Assembly (NCBI GenBank): GCA_963834135.1
Contig: CAWIAN010000007.1
Coordinates: 124,001 to 188,000 of the forward strand
DNA from: Bog-257 sp963834135
GTDB lineage: Bacteria > Acidobacteriota > Terriglobia > Terriglobales > Acidobacteriaceae
DNA length: 64,000 nucleotides
Direction: 5' to 3'
Shown: positions 16,629-25,360 of the stretch, piece by piece
Position numbering within the stretch: the stretch's first letter is position 1
Layout: every line of letters starts with the position of its first letter
The notes under the pieces: model-generated
Told to the model about the DNA's origin: nothing
The model's input: only the letters and a program-made list of their open reading frames with translations
Databases searched by the model: none
Program-made: the position numbers and the translations under genes

Positions 16629-17879
16629 ATGAAAAAGCGCGTCGTCATTACGGGTATGGGCGTGGTCAGCCCCAACGGCATCGGAAATCAGGCCTTCTGC
16701 CGCGCGGTTCTCGATGGCATCAGCGGCGTGAAGCGCATCCGCAGTTTCGATCCCAGCGATCTGCCCGTGCACATTGCGGGCGAGGTGCAGGACTTCGATG
16801 AGCTGGCGTGGATGGAAGCGCGCGAGCGGAAGCATGTTTCGCGCGTGGTGCCGCTGGCGTTGGCGGCGTCAACCGAGGCCTTGCGCGACGCCGGTTTAGA
16901 AGTTTCGCAACTATCGCTGGAGCAGCAGCGCGAGATCGGCGTAGTGCTGGGCTCTGGCGGCGGCGCGCAGGAGTTCTCCGAGGAGCAAGTGCGACTCTGG
17001 CTGACCGGCAACGTGAAACACGTGAGCCTGTTCTGCATTCCCAGCGGGACGATGGGCACGCTGTCGAGCGAAATCAGCATGCGCTTCGGCCTGCGCGGCA
17101 TGAGCCACGTCATCACGACCGGATGCACCTCTTCGACCGATGCCTTCGGATACGCGCTGCGCCAGATTCAATTCGGCTTCCTGCCGATGATGCTCGTCGG
17201 CGGCGTGGATGCGCCCATCGCGCCGGGCATCATGAAGGGCTTCACGCTGATGAAAATCATGACCACATCGTGGAACCATGCGCCCGAACGCGCCTCGCGA
17301 CCGTTCTCTATCGATCGTGATGGCTTTGTGGTCGCCGAAGGGGCGTGGATGTTTGCGGTGGAGGAGTACGAACATGCGCGCGCGCGAGGCGCGAGGATTC
17401 TGGCCGAAGTCGCGGGATATGGCTCAACCTGCGAGGCCTTCCATCGCGTGCGTTTGCAGGAGTGCGGCGAAGAGCCGGCGCGTGCGATTCAGATGGCGAT
17501 GGAAGATGCCGGCATAGCGGCTGCCGATGTCGACTACGTTAATCTGCACGGGACATCGACGCAGCTCAACGATCGCATTGAGACGCGAGCGCTGAAACTT
17601 GCATTGGGCGAGAAGGCTTACCAGACGCCGATGTCGAGCCTGAAGTCGCAGATCGGACATCCCCAGGGAGCCTGCGGAGCTGCCGGCATTGCCGCCACCC
17701 TGATCGCTATGCATCATCGCCAGATTCCGCCGACGATTAACCTGGAGACGCCCGATCCGGAGTGCGATCTGGACTATGTGCCTGAAGCGGGACGGCGCGC
17801 GGAGATTGAACACGCAGTGTGCAACTGCATCGCGTTCGGATCAAAGAACTCTGCGCTGGTCCTGCGCAACCTGGGATGA
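16629..17879 (+). CDS. Beta-ketoacyl-ACP synthase II-like (FabF family)
   Basis: 416 residues from the ATG at 16629, giving the classical start MKKRVVITGMGVVSPNGIG. The thiolase fold carries Cys166 in TTGCTSSTDAFGYAL, histidine in NLHGTSTQLND and the second histidine in KSQIGHPQGACGAAG, so the Cys-His-His triad is complete and condensation activity is expected. GFVVAEGAW is also typical. No acyl carrier protein or ketoreductase lies next to it, so whether it belongs to housekeeping fatty acid synthesis or to a dedicated pathway cannot be decided. An ordinary fabF would usually follow acpP, so an accessory role is possible. Confidence 0.85.
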   Translation: MKKRVVITGMGVVSPNGIGNQAFCRAVLDGISGVKRIRSFDPSDLPVHIAGEVQDFDELAWMEARERKHVSRVVPLALAASTEALRDAGLEVSQLSLEQQREIGVVLGSGGGAQEFSEEQVRLWLTGNVKHVSLFCIPSGTMGTLSSEISMRFGLRGMSHVITTGCTSSTDAFGYALRQIQFGFLPMMLVGGVDAPIAPGIMKGFTLMKIMTTSWNHAPERASRPFSIDRDGFVVAEGAWMFAVEEYEHARARGARILAEVAGYGSTCEAFHRVRLQECGEEPARAIQMAMEDAGIAAADVDYVNLHGTSTQLNDRIETRALKLALGEKAYQTPMSSLKSQIGHPQGACGAAGIAATLIAMHHRQIPPTINLETPDPECDLDYVPEAGRRAEIEHAVCNCIAFGSKNSALVLRNLG

Positions 17880-17939
17880 AGCTCACGCACATGTGGCGAT
17901 CGCCTGCGACCGATCGGCGAGCGCAACATCCAACGCTGC

Positions 17940-18317
17940 ATGAGCCAATCAACAATTATTCGCAGACCGCTGCTAGCTGCCGATCTCAACAAGAAGAACG
18001 TCACCAGAGTTGATGTGCGGGAGATTGTCTTCGAGCCAGGTCAGCAGACCGGGCTGCACAAGCACCCCTGTCCAGTGCTTGGATACATCGCGGAGGGGGA
18101 AGCCGTGCTGGAGGTGCAGGGCGAGCCGGCGCAGAAGTTGCCGACCGGATCCGCGTTCTACGAACCTGCAGGCAAGGTCATCGCGCGCTTCGACAACGCT
18201 TCCCCGTGCGAGAGACTGCGATTCATCTGCTACTACCTCCTGGAAGGGAAGCAGGAGCTGATCGAGATGCTTACGCCAGGCGCGGAAGAACCAGAACCAG
18301 CATTCATAGCCGATTAA
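17940..18317 (+). CDS. Small cupin-domain protein
   Basis: 125 residues of the cupin fold. Metal-binding motif 1 is partly kept: FEPGQQTGLHKHPCPVLGY followed by EGEAVLEV; motif 2 (LPTGSAFYEPAGKVIARFDN) lacks the usual histidine, so metal binding may be incomplete. No signal peptide. It follows the ketosynthase gene by 60 bases on the same strand, perhaps co-transcribed. Cupins of this size are sugar isomerases, dioxygenases or sensors; no specific function can be assigned. Confidence 0.75.
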   Translation: MSQSTIIRRPLLAADLNKKNVTRVDVREIVFEPGQQTGLHKHPCPVLGYIAEGEAVLEVQGEPAQKLPTGSAFYEPAGKVIARFDNASPCERLRFICYYLLEGKQELIEMLTPGAEEPEPAFIAD

Positions 18318-18398
18318 GACTGCAGAGGCCGGGCGGCGTGCATCAGGAACGCATGCGTGCTATAGTGCTGGCCCATCCCAGAGTGCTGGAGTTGAACG

Positions 18399-18789
18399 AT
18401 GAAACTGCTTCGGACTGCATTCATTGGTGTGTCGGTGCTGTTGTTCACTGCAACGTTGGCTTTCTCGCAGGCTGAGTCCCCGACGCAAGTGCCGGGCGTG
18501 AGCTCCGGCCAGTCGGATCGCGATCTGTTTGGACGCGCGATGTGGGCCGCCGAGCGCTCCAAGTTTTCGGAAGAGCGTGGTCTGCTGCAAACTCTCATCG
18601 ACAGCCATCCGGACTCGGAACTGGTGCCACGCGCGAAGTTCGCAATCGCCGACGCCTGGTACGGCGAAGGCGACTTCAAGCAGGCGGAAGCGGAGTACAA
18701 GGACTTCATCACCTTCTTTCCCGAATCAGCCCGAGGTGAAGCAGGCGCAGCAAAGGCTCGACGAGATTCGCGCGAAGTACAAGATGTAG
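18399..18789 (+). CDS. Secreted tetratricopeptide protein, BamD/YbgF-like, frameshifted
   Basis: A signal peptide (MKLLRTAFIGVSVLLFTATL, cleavage near AFSQA) is followed by two TPR-like helices: DLFGRAMWAAERSKFSEERG, LLQTLIDSHPDSELVPRAKF, DAWYGEGDFKQAEAEYKDFI and TFFP. The frame then breaks near 18718-18724; in the next frame it continues NQPEVKQAQQRLDEIRAKYK and stops at 18789. The span is a multiple of three plus one, so one extra base. The motif series resembles BamD of the outer-membrane assembly machine and the YbgF/CpoB repeat, but no lipobox cysteine is present and 130 residues is about half of BamD. A short periplasmic TPR protein is the safest description. Confidence 0.7.
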
Positions 18790-19164
18790 CCCTCGACGTA
18801 ACTTGCGAGTTCATCGTGGCGCGAGCGATAGCAGATCCTTCCGCTTCGCTCGGGATGACAATATTGTGGGACAGCAGGTCCCTCCACTCCGCGTTCGCCG
18901 ATCCGCAACGTCGGCGGATCGAAGAAAAACCGCGAACGCTCCGGGTCGGACTGGCAAGCAGTTGAAGCGGACCAACGCAGATCCTTCCACTCCGCAGGCA
19001 AAGCGCCCGCCTCCGGTCGGGATGACAACGAATTAGAACCATCCGCTGCCAAAACGTTCTTTTCATCCTGGTTTGAATGCTTCGTAGTCCCATCTTTTCC
19101 ATCCCCGCGCCCCCGGCTCTCGTCTATATAAGTTCCCCATTCGCATACAATCGATTAAGGGCTC
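18790..19164. repeat. Gap with duplicated family D repeat
   Basis: No gene. GCAGATCCTTCC at about 18832 and again at about 18979 each lead to CGGGATGACAA (18852-18862 and 19017-19027), so two related units lie in tandem. 19040-19164 contains no recognised signal apart from the region just before the ABC exporter start. Confidence 0.55.
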
Positions 19165-21120
19165 ATGGCTGGAATCCACGAAGAAGAGGTACTTGGGAAA
19201 GCTTACGATGCGCGGCTGATGAAGCGCCTGCTGACTTACATGCATGCGTATCGTTGGCAGGTGGTGGTGGCGCTGATTGCCATTGTGTTGAAGGCGGGCG
19301 CCGATGTGCTCGGGCCCTATCTCACTAAGGTCGCCATCGACAAGTACCTCGCGAATAAGACCGTAACGCATTCGCTGCTCGACCGCTTCCTGAGTTCCTC
19401 TCCGCTGACCGGCATCGCGCAGATTGCGGCCATGTATGTGGGCCTGCTGTTGTTCAGCTTTCTCCTGGAGTTCACCCAGACCTACATCATGCAGTGGACC
19501 GGACAGAAGGTGATGTTCGATCTGCGCAGCCAGATCTTCCGCCATCTACAGCGGCTGCACATTTCCTTCTACGACAAAAACCCGGTGGGCCGGCTAGTCA
19601 CGCGTGTCACCAGCGATGTCGACGCGCTGAATGAGTTGTTTACCGCCGGCGTGGTTTCCATCTTCGAAGACATCTTCGTGCTGGCGTTCATCCTGACGAT
19701 CATGCTGAAGATGAATTGGCGGCTGGCACTGATTACGTTTGCGGTACTGCCGGTGATCTTCTACGCGACCTCGATCTTCCGCCGCAAAGTGCGCGACAGC
19801 TACCGGCGCATTCGCGTGGCGATTGCGCGCATTAATGCGTACCTGCAGGAGCACGTGAGCGGCATCGTCGTGTTGCAGCTTTTCAATCGCGAGAAGCGTT
19901 CGTACGAGGAGTTCGAGAAGGTCAACCGGACTCACATGGACGCGTTCAAGGACGCGATCCTGGCACACGCCGTCTATTACCCGGTGGTCGAAGTGCTGTC
20001 GTCGATCGCGATCGCGTGCGTGATATGGTTTGGCGGCAACCAGGTGATTCGGAATGTGGTCACCCTGGGCGTGCTGGTGGCGTTCATGCAGTACGCGCAA
20101 CGCTTCTTCCGGCCGATTCAGGACCTGAGCGAAAAATACAACATTTTGCAGGCAGCGATGGCGTCGAGCGAGCGCGTCTTCAAGCTGATCGACACTCAGC
20201 CGGAGATTATTTCGCCCGCCGAACCCAAGGTTCCGCAGGGGCCGGGGCGTATCGAGTTCGATCATGTGTGGTTCGCTTATCGCACGCTCGCGCAGGCGGC
20301 AGAGGAGGCGGCCAGCAAGGGCGAGAAACTGAAAGTCGCGTTGCCTGCGGAAACATCCGCAGAGCTTGAGTGGGATTGGGTCTTGCGCGATGCCTCGTTC
20401 ACCATCGAGCCGGGTTCGACGGTGGCGATTGTCGGACATACGGGTGCGGGCAAGACGACGATCATCTCGCTTCTGCTGCGTTTCTACGATGTGCAGAAGG
20501 GCGCCATCCGCATCGATGGCGTCGATATTCGCGATATGGATCTGGGCGATCTGCGGCGACGCTATGGCGTTGTGCTGCAGGACCCGTTCCTGTTCTCGGG
20601 CACGGTGGCTGACAATATCAGGCTCGGATCGCGCTGGATTCAGGATGAATCAGTGGAGGAAGCGGCCGAGCAGGTCAACGTTGCCGACTTCATTCGCTCT
20701 CTTCCCGCTGGATTTGCGGAAGAGGTACGCGAGCGCGGCAGTACGTTGTCAACGGGGCAGAAGCAGCTCATCTCGTTTGCGCGAGCGCTGGCGCATAATC
20801 CCAAGATCCTGATTCTCGATGAAGCCACCAGCAGTGTCGATACTGAGACGGAGTTCCGCGTTCGCGAGGCCTTGACCCGCATGGTGGAAGGCCGTACGTC
20901 AATCATCATCGCGCACCGGCTGAGCACGATTCAGCGTGCCAACACGATCATCGTGATGCACAAAGGTAGCGTTCGCGAGATGGGATCGCACCAGCAACTG
21001 CTGGCGCAGCGCGGGATTTACTGGAAGCTCTATCAGCTGCAGTACAAGGACCAGGAGATTCCGGTGCCCGCAGCGGTGCCGTCGGAATATGCCGCGCAAC
21101 AGATGTCAGCCGACGACTAA
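19165..21120 (+). CDS. ABC exporter, fused permease-ATPase (MsbA/LmrA-like)
   Basis: 651 residues. The N-terminal membrane domain has about six helices (VVALIAIVLKAGADVLGPYL; AAMYVGLLLFSFLLEF; VSIFEDIFVLAFILTIML; WRLALITFAVLPVIF; and two further on) with the coupling sequence YDKNPVGRLVTRVTSDVDAL. The ATPase has Walker A GHTGAGKTT, Q-loop VVLQDPFLFSGTV, signature LSTGQKQLISFARAL, Walker B ILILDEATSSVD and IIIAHRLST. Between the first beta strand (FDHVWFAYRT) and the Walker A there is an extra stretch of roughly 30 residues (AQAAEEAASKGEKLKVALPA), longer than usual. Lipid or drug export is likely, acting as homodimer or with a partner; no substrate evidence in the neighbourhood. Confidence 0.93.
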   Translation: MAGIHEEEVLGKAYDARLMKRLLTYMHAYRWQVVVALIAIVLKAGADVLGPYLTKVAIDKYLANKTVTHSLLDRFLSSSPLTGIAQIAAMYVGLLLFSFLLEFTQTYIMQWTGQKVMFDLRSQIFRHLQRLHISFYDKNPVGRLVTRVTSDVDALNELFTAGVVSIFEDIFVLAFILTIMLKMNWRLALITFAVLPVIFYATSIFRRKVRDSYRRIRVAIARINAYLQEHVSGIVVLQLFNREKRSYEEFEKVNRTHMDAFKDAILAHAVYYPVVEVLSSIAIACVIWFGGNQVIRNVVTLGVLVAFMQYAQRFFRPIQDLSEKYNILQAAMASSERVFKLIDTQPEIISPAEPKVPQGPGRIEFDHVWFAYRTLAQAAEEAASKGEKLKVALPAETSAELEWDWVLRDASFTIEPGSTVAIVGHTGAGKTTIISLLLRFYDVQKGAIRIDGVDIRDMDLGDLRRRYGVVLQDPFLFSGTVADNIRLGSRWIQDESVEEAAEQVNVADFIRSLPAGFAEEVRERGSTLSTGQKQLISFARALAHNPKILILDEATSSVDTETEFRVREALTRMVEGRTSIIIAHRLSTIQRANTIIVMHKGSVREMGSHQQLLAQRGIYWKLYQLQYKDQEIPVPAAVPSEYAAQQMSADD

Positions 21121-21210
21121 GATTCAATCATCCGGCCGGGATTTGGTAGGTCATCTGTCGGATTCCTTGCTCCCAATTTTTCGTTGAATGCGCGGAGAAA
21201 GCCTCCGCCA

Positions 21211-21252
21211 CAAACAAGAAACCCCAGGTCTGGAAAACCGCCAGACCTGGGG
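21211..21252 (-). terminator. Rho-independent-type terminator of the secreted lipoprotein gene
   Basis: A 12-base perfect stem (CCCCAGGTCTGG at 21222-21233, inverted at 21241-21252) with a 7-base loop. Read on the minus strand it is followed by TTTCTTGTTTG, a U-rich run. It lies 50 bases after the stop of the gene 21302-23041. Just beside it (21265-21294) is a tandem run of AAAAGCGAACAGCC units. Confidence 0.7.
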
Positions 21253-21301
21253 CACCCGTTGTAAGCCAAAAGCGAACAGCCAAAAGCGAACAGCAGCCCT
21301 T

Positions 21302-23041
21302 CTAGAACTGCCGGGTTGCGTTTCCTGCTGACACCAGATTGTTGTCTGTCTCCAGTAGCAGCACTCGACCGGAGTCGAGAATGTACCCGACGTAGTTGCG
21401 CGTGCCTTCCACTTGGGTCGTGATCGCCGCCGTCATTCGGCCGGGAGCGACAGTGCCGACACTATACGTGCCTTGCAGGGTGTTTCCTGTAGTGATGCCG
21501 TTGGGATCGTTGAGGTCCAGGGTACCCGCCAAGGTGCCATTGCCGTCAGCGGAAATCTGTCCCGAAACGCCGCTGGCGTTGCCGGGAGTGAGTACCCCGT
21601 TCGACAGGAAGTAGCCGAACTGCTTGGTGGCATAGCTGCCCGCCCAGGCCGCGTTGCTGGTCACCGTCCCGGTTTGGGCGGTGATGTTGCCACCGCCGAT
21701 TGCAGTCGTGCGCTCGTCGACGTAATAGCCGGAGGTTGGCGAACTGAGATAGATAGCGAACGGCAGACTCGCATTGTTTACATTCCACGTGCCGCTAATG
21801 TAGCCGTTGGCGTTAAGGGAATAGCTGCCTGACAGGGAAGCCTGCCCGACGGTTCCGGTGTCGTTGACATCGTAGTAGCCGGTGGAGACGTTCCCATTCG
21901 ACGCGTTGATCGAGATCAGCGTGTACGACACTCCCGCTGAGGTGCTGGCGGAGGTGTTGACCACGTAAGGTCCGGCGAAGTTCGCAGCTGTGAACGACGA
22001 TTGAGTTTGCGCGTCGGCTGTGCCCAGGAAGAACGTAGCGGCATCAGGGCAGAGGAAGCGGAAGCGGTTGCCCGAGACGACGTAGTAGATGATGTTAGAG
22101 GTTCCGCTGCTGGAGCCGCTGAACGAGCCGGTGCCACGTCCGAAGCCGTCGCTGCCTCCGTAAGAGCCACTCATCGTTTGCGACCGAATAATACTGCCGC
22201 CGCAGTTCAGATCTTGCGGTCCGGCGATGCTGCCGTTCAGCATGAAAAGGCCGGCAGAGTTGACGGCTCCGCAGCCCAATCCGCTGCCCGAGAAGCCGAA
22301 GGCGTAGTTGCCGGAAGGCGCAGCCGAGGCAAGCTGGGTTTCCATAGTGCCGGTCGCTGCCACTACGCTGCCATCTATTTCGTTCAACACCGCGTTGTCC
22401 AACGCCTGCATGGCGAAGGCAAACTGGAAGCTCCCGATCGAGTTGTTGATGCTCAGGACACCTCGCCCATCGGCGCCCAAGGTATAGGTTCCCGTGATGG
22501 CGGTCGTGGTGAAATATCCCGCCGCCACATCGTTGAGGTCTTCCTCACCTGCGGTGATGTTGCCGTTGCCATCGGCCGTGATCGCCCCGATGGCGTAGAA
22601 GGGGAAGCCGGCTCCGGTGGCATCCACACCGCTCAGGGAGAAGATGTAATTGCCTTTCAGCGACGCCAGGCTAAACTGCACGCTGGTGATGGTGACGATG
22701 GCGTTTCCGGAGATGCTGGGAACGTCGGTGATGAATGCCGTGATGGTGACACTGGCTGGGCTGGGAATGGCGGCCGGAGCCGTATACAGGCCCGCTGTGC
22801 CGATGGTTCCCACCGTCGCGTTGCCGCCGGTGATGCCATTGACTTGCCAGGTGACAGCCGTGTCGGTGGTATTCGTCACGGTCGCCGTGAACTGCTGCTG
22901 CGAACCCTCCTGCACATTTGCGGTCGCCGGGGACACGGTCACCATAGGATTGCTCGGCGGCGGAGTATTACCGCTTCCGCCACAAGCGGACATGGTAAGC
23001 ACGGCAAGCGACGCCAGCGCGGCCAGAATTGCTTTTCTCAT
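21302..23041 (-). CDS. Secreted lipoprotein with Ig-like domain and GxYxFxLSG repeats
   Basis: About 579 residues from the ATG at 23039-23041, which has GAGG seven bases upstream. The leader KAILAALASLAVLTMSAC is a lipoprotein signal with Cys at the lipobox. Residues 33-120 form a bacterial Ig-like domain (MVTVSPATANVQEGSQQQFT, VTWQVNGITGGNATVGTI). Then come four or five repeats of a beta-rich unit: NYIFSLSG ... FYAIGAITADGNGNITAGEE; NYAFGFSG; GPYVVNTS; AGSYATKQFGYF, each with DGxGxxxG and DLND. The same unit occurs in the protein at 57055-60142. Such proteins are common in Acidobacteria and presumably sit on the outer surface; function unknown. Single-gene transcript with its own terminator. 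Confidence 0.85.
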   Translation of the reverse strand: MRKAILAALASLAVLTMSACGGSGNTPPPSNPMVTVSPATANVQEGSQQQFTATVTNTTDTAVTWQVNGITGGNATVGTIGTAGLYTAPAAIPSPASVTITAFITDVPSISGNAIVTITSVQFSLASLKGNYIFSLSGVDATGAGFPFYAIGAITADGNGNITAGEEDLNDVAAGYFTTTAITGTYTLGADGRGVLSINNSIGSFQFAFAMQALDNAVLNEIDGSVVAATGTMETQLASAAPSGNYAFGFSGSGLGCGAVNSAGLFMLNGSIAGPQDLNCGGSIIRSQTMSGSYGGSDGFGRGTGSFSGSSSGTSNIIYYVVSGNRFRFLCPDAATFFLGTADAQTQSSFTAANFAGPYVVNTSASTSAGVSYTLISINASNGNVSTGYYDVNDTGTVGQASLSGSYSLNANGYISGTWNVNNASLPFAIYLSSPTSGYYVDERTTAIGGGNITAQTGTVTSNAAWAGSYATKQFGYFLSNGVLTPGNASGVSGQISADGNGTLAGTLDLNDPNGITTGNTLQGTYSVGTVAPGRMTAAITTQVEGTRNYVGYILDSGRVLLLETDNNLVSAGNATRQF

Positions 23042-23425
23042 CACGAGACCTCATCGACAACAGGGAATTTGGGTTGGCTTGCTTGTACTACAGAGATTGA
23101 AAAAGAGGGTCGTTCGATACTCAGTGCAGCGGAGTCTATCACAATCCAACAGGCCGGTTCACCGTAGTAAATCGCAATTCGGGACTGGAATACAGTTACG
23201 AATGGTCAAGAACGATGACGGAGTGAGTTGCCGCCGGTTTCCGACAAAAGTTGTGCTACTCTGTCCGACGTTTTCCCGGACCAATCAGGAAACGACAGGC
23301 CGATTCAACCCTGATCGTGGGCTCAAGTCCCCGGCGCTGTCCTCACTTCTTCCTTGACACGGAGCGGGGCTTCGAATGTAAATACTCGCTTCACATTCAG
23401 GTAGCCACCTGACGAGGAGCGACTC
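23042..23425. other. Gap between lipoprotein gene and hup; divergent promoters
   Basis: No gene. The left part must carry the promoter of the lipoprotein gene (none clear). The right end contains the hup promoter described separately. No repeat family is present, which is unusual for gaps of this size in the window. Confidence 0.5.
23355..23385 (+). promoter_or_regulatory. Sigma-70-like promoter of the HU gene
   Basis: A perfect TTGACA at 23355-23360 and, after 17 bases, TGTAAA (23378-23383), or after 19 bases TAAATA (23380-23385). The start codon is 43-45 bases downstream and has GAGGAG as ribosome site. Confidence 0.6.
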
Positions 23426-23704
23426 ATGAACAAGGGGGACCTGGTCGAGAAAATCGCGGCAGCACACGGCATTACCAAGACCGCCGCAGGCGGCGCAATT
23501 GACACGATTATCGATTCGGCCACGAGCGCGCTGAAGAAGGGCAGCCGGGTGACACTGGTAGGCTTCGGCACCTTCTCCATATCTCAACGCAAGGCGCGCA
23601 ACGGACGGAATCCGCAGACTGGAAGCGCGATCAAGATTCCGGCGAAACGGGTGGTGAAATTCACGCCCGGGCTAGAGTTGAAGAAGGCGGTCAATAAGCG
23701 GTAG
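23426..23704 (+). CDS. hup: HU-family DNA-binding protein
   Basis: 92 residues, standard HU length. MNKGDLVEKIAAAHGITKT begins the helical dimer part; VTLVGFGTFSISQRKARNGR is the strongly conserved saddle and arm, and NPQTGSAIKIPAKRVVKF the arm with the intercalating proline. HU is the abundant nucleoid protein that bends DNA. A good promoter precedes it, the ribosome site GAGGAG lies seven bases before ATG, and a hairpin terminator follows. Whether the partner is HU or IHF type cannot be told, but a homodimer is normal in this phylum. Confidence 0.95.
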   Translation: MNKGDLVEKIAAAHGITKTAAGGAIDTIIDSATSALKKGSRVTLVGFGTFSISQRKARNGRNPQTGSAIKIPAKRVVKFTPGLELKKAVNKR

Positions 23705-23726
23705 GGGTGATTGTATTCGGCTTTCT

Positions 23727-23750
23727 GGCGCAGCTTCGGCTGCGCCTTTG
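23727..23750 (+). terminator. Terminator of hup
   Basis: Perfect 8-base stem GGCGCAGC (23727-23734), tetraloop TTCG, GCTGCGCC (23739-23746), followed by TTTGT. The UUCG loop makes it very stable. It lies 23 bases after the hup stop and directly before the convergent dgt end. Confidence 0.75.
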
Positions 23751-23755
23751 TCGTC

Positions 23756-24886
23756 TCAGGCTTCGGTTTTCTTAACGGTCATTAGTTTCTTGCGGAGATC
23801 TTCGATGTAATGGTCCGTCATCCCGCCGATGTAGTCACCGATCACCCTCGCCGGTTTCTCGTTCTGCGCGCGCTCCTGATAGAGGTGAGGCATGGCCTCT
23901 GGATGCGCTATAAAATGGTTGAACACCTCGGTAATCACCTTCTCCGCCTGACGCTTCTCGGGCTCCAACTGTTTGATGTTGTACAGCGCTGCCGAGAGAA
24001 ACGCTTTGGCTTCGCGGCGCTCTGCCTCAACTTCGGGACTGAAGGCCGCCAGTCGATCCGGATACCGGCGCAATTCCTCGAGCGTCGTTACTCCGGCCTG
24101 TTCTATCCGCCGCTGGGTGTTCTCGATCAGGTCGGTGACGAAGCGGTTCAGCATGCGCTTGAGCGCCTCGTTGAACTTCAGCTTCTCGGGTGCGCCAGGA
24201 TACTTGGCTTCGGCCTGAACGTAGTAGCGCTCGAAGACCGGCACACGCTCGCGGATTTGCGGCAGGCGCAGCAGCTTGGCCTCGAAGCCGTCGTCCATGT
24301 CGGCGGTGTTGTAGGCTATTTCGTCGGTAAGGTCGATGAGTTGCGCCTCCAGAGGGGGACGTAGGTCGAGAATATACTCGGCCAGTTCGGGATGCTCGGC
24401 CTCGCGGTAATCATGCGAGTGTTTGATGATGCCTTCGCGCACTTCGAAGGTTAGATTCAGCCCGTGAAATTCGACATAGCGGAGTTCCATCTCCTCGACC
24501 GTGCGCAGCGCTTGCAAGTTGTGGTCGAAGAACTCTCCGTGCTGCCGCATCAGCAGATCGAGCGTGCGCTCTCCAGCATGGCCGAAGGGCGGATGCCCGA
24601 TGTCATGCACCAGGGCAAGGGCCTCCACCAGATCGACATTCAGGTTGAGCTGGGCGGCGATAGTGCGCGAGATCTGCGCAACCTCCATGGTGTGCGTCAG
24701 GCGGGTGCGGAAGTGGTCGGAGTAGCGGCGAGTGAAGACTTGCGTCTTGTTCTCCAGCCGGCGAAAGGCTCGGGCATGGATGACACGGTCGCGGTCCCGC
24801 TGAAATGGATTACGGTAGGGGTGCGGCGGCTCGGGATAGCGGCGCCCACGCGAGTCTTCAGCGCGGACGGCATATGGAGCGAGCAT
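23756..24886 (-). CDS. dgt: Deoxyguanosinetriphosphate triphosphohydrolase-like protein (dGTPase)
   Basis: 376 residues from the ATG at 24884-24886 (MLAPYAVRAEDSRGR); an upstream GTG at 24952 would add 22 residues unlike the family. RDRDRVIHARAFRRLENKTQ and RTRLTHTMEVAQISRTIA lead to the HD metal site ALALVHDIGHPPFGHAGE, followed by DLTDEIAYNTADMDDG, the third metal-binding part. These enzymes cleave dNTPs to nucleosides plus triphosphate and control nucleotide pools. Convergent with hup; separate promoter expected in the gap upstream. Confidence 0.92.
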   Translation of the reverse strand: MLAPYAVRAEDSRGRRYPEPPHPYRNPFQRDRDRVIHARAFRRLENKTQVFTRRYSDHFRTRLTHTMEVAQISRTIAAQLNLNVDLVEALALVHDIGHPPFGHAGERTLDLLMRQHGEFFDHNLQALRTVEEMELRYVEFHGLNLTFEVREGIIKHSHDYREAEHPELAEYILDLRPPLEAQLIDLTDEIAYNTADMDDGFEAKLLRLPQIRERVPVFERYYVQAEAKYPGAPEKLKFNEALKRMLNRFVTDLIENTQRRIEQAGVTTLEELRRYPDRLAAFSPEVEAERREAKAFLSAALYNIKQLEPEKRQAEKVITEVFNHFIAHPEAMPHLYQERAQNEKPARVIGDYIGGMTDHYIEDLRKKLMTVKKTEA

Positions 24887-25360
24887 AGGCGCAGTGTAGC
24901 AGCGGCGCTGTCGTCCTCGCCAGTGGCCGGGTGAGGGTGCTTGGGTCGGCACTCTGGCGCTGGGCGAGCATAATTCGACGCGTGTGATGCTCGCCAGTAC
25001 AGGCCTGGGGCCAGCATGCTAGCGGCCGGATTGTTACGGGTAGAGCGGACCTTCAGCCGTCCGCGTCCAGCGGCAATTTCTTGGGTGTCATCCTGAGCGA
25101 AGCGAGGAGGCTGAAGCCGACGAACGTAGCGAAGGACTGCTCCTCGACGGAAGTCTGGTCGTCGGCACAGCATGTGAACAACCGGTCCGTCCAGCCGGCT
25201 GCTGATCCGGAAGACCGCGGATCAAGAAAAATCGCAAACCTGAGGTCGGATACAACCCGGAATTTGGCTAGCAGGGGAGATCGACTGAAAAGCTGGTAAC
25301 CCTGAGACGCGCTGCCCACTGGATTTGACGCCGGCAGTGTTAGCATTCGGTGGCGCGGAG
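24887..25360. repeat. Gap with partial family D repeat
   Basis: No gene recognised. The one notable sequence is TGTCATCCTGAGCGAAGCG from 25085, followed to about 25150 by GGCTGAAGCCGACGAACG and GGACTGCTCCTCGACGG, a family D half without a clear inverted end. The right side must hold the promoter of the YihY-family gene. Confidence 0.5.

Noticed and set aside
22001..23167. 388-codon plus-strand frame opposite the secreted lipoprotein
   Set aside because: No protein-like hydrophobic pattern; the opposite strand has signal peptide, repeats and terminator.
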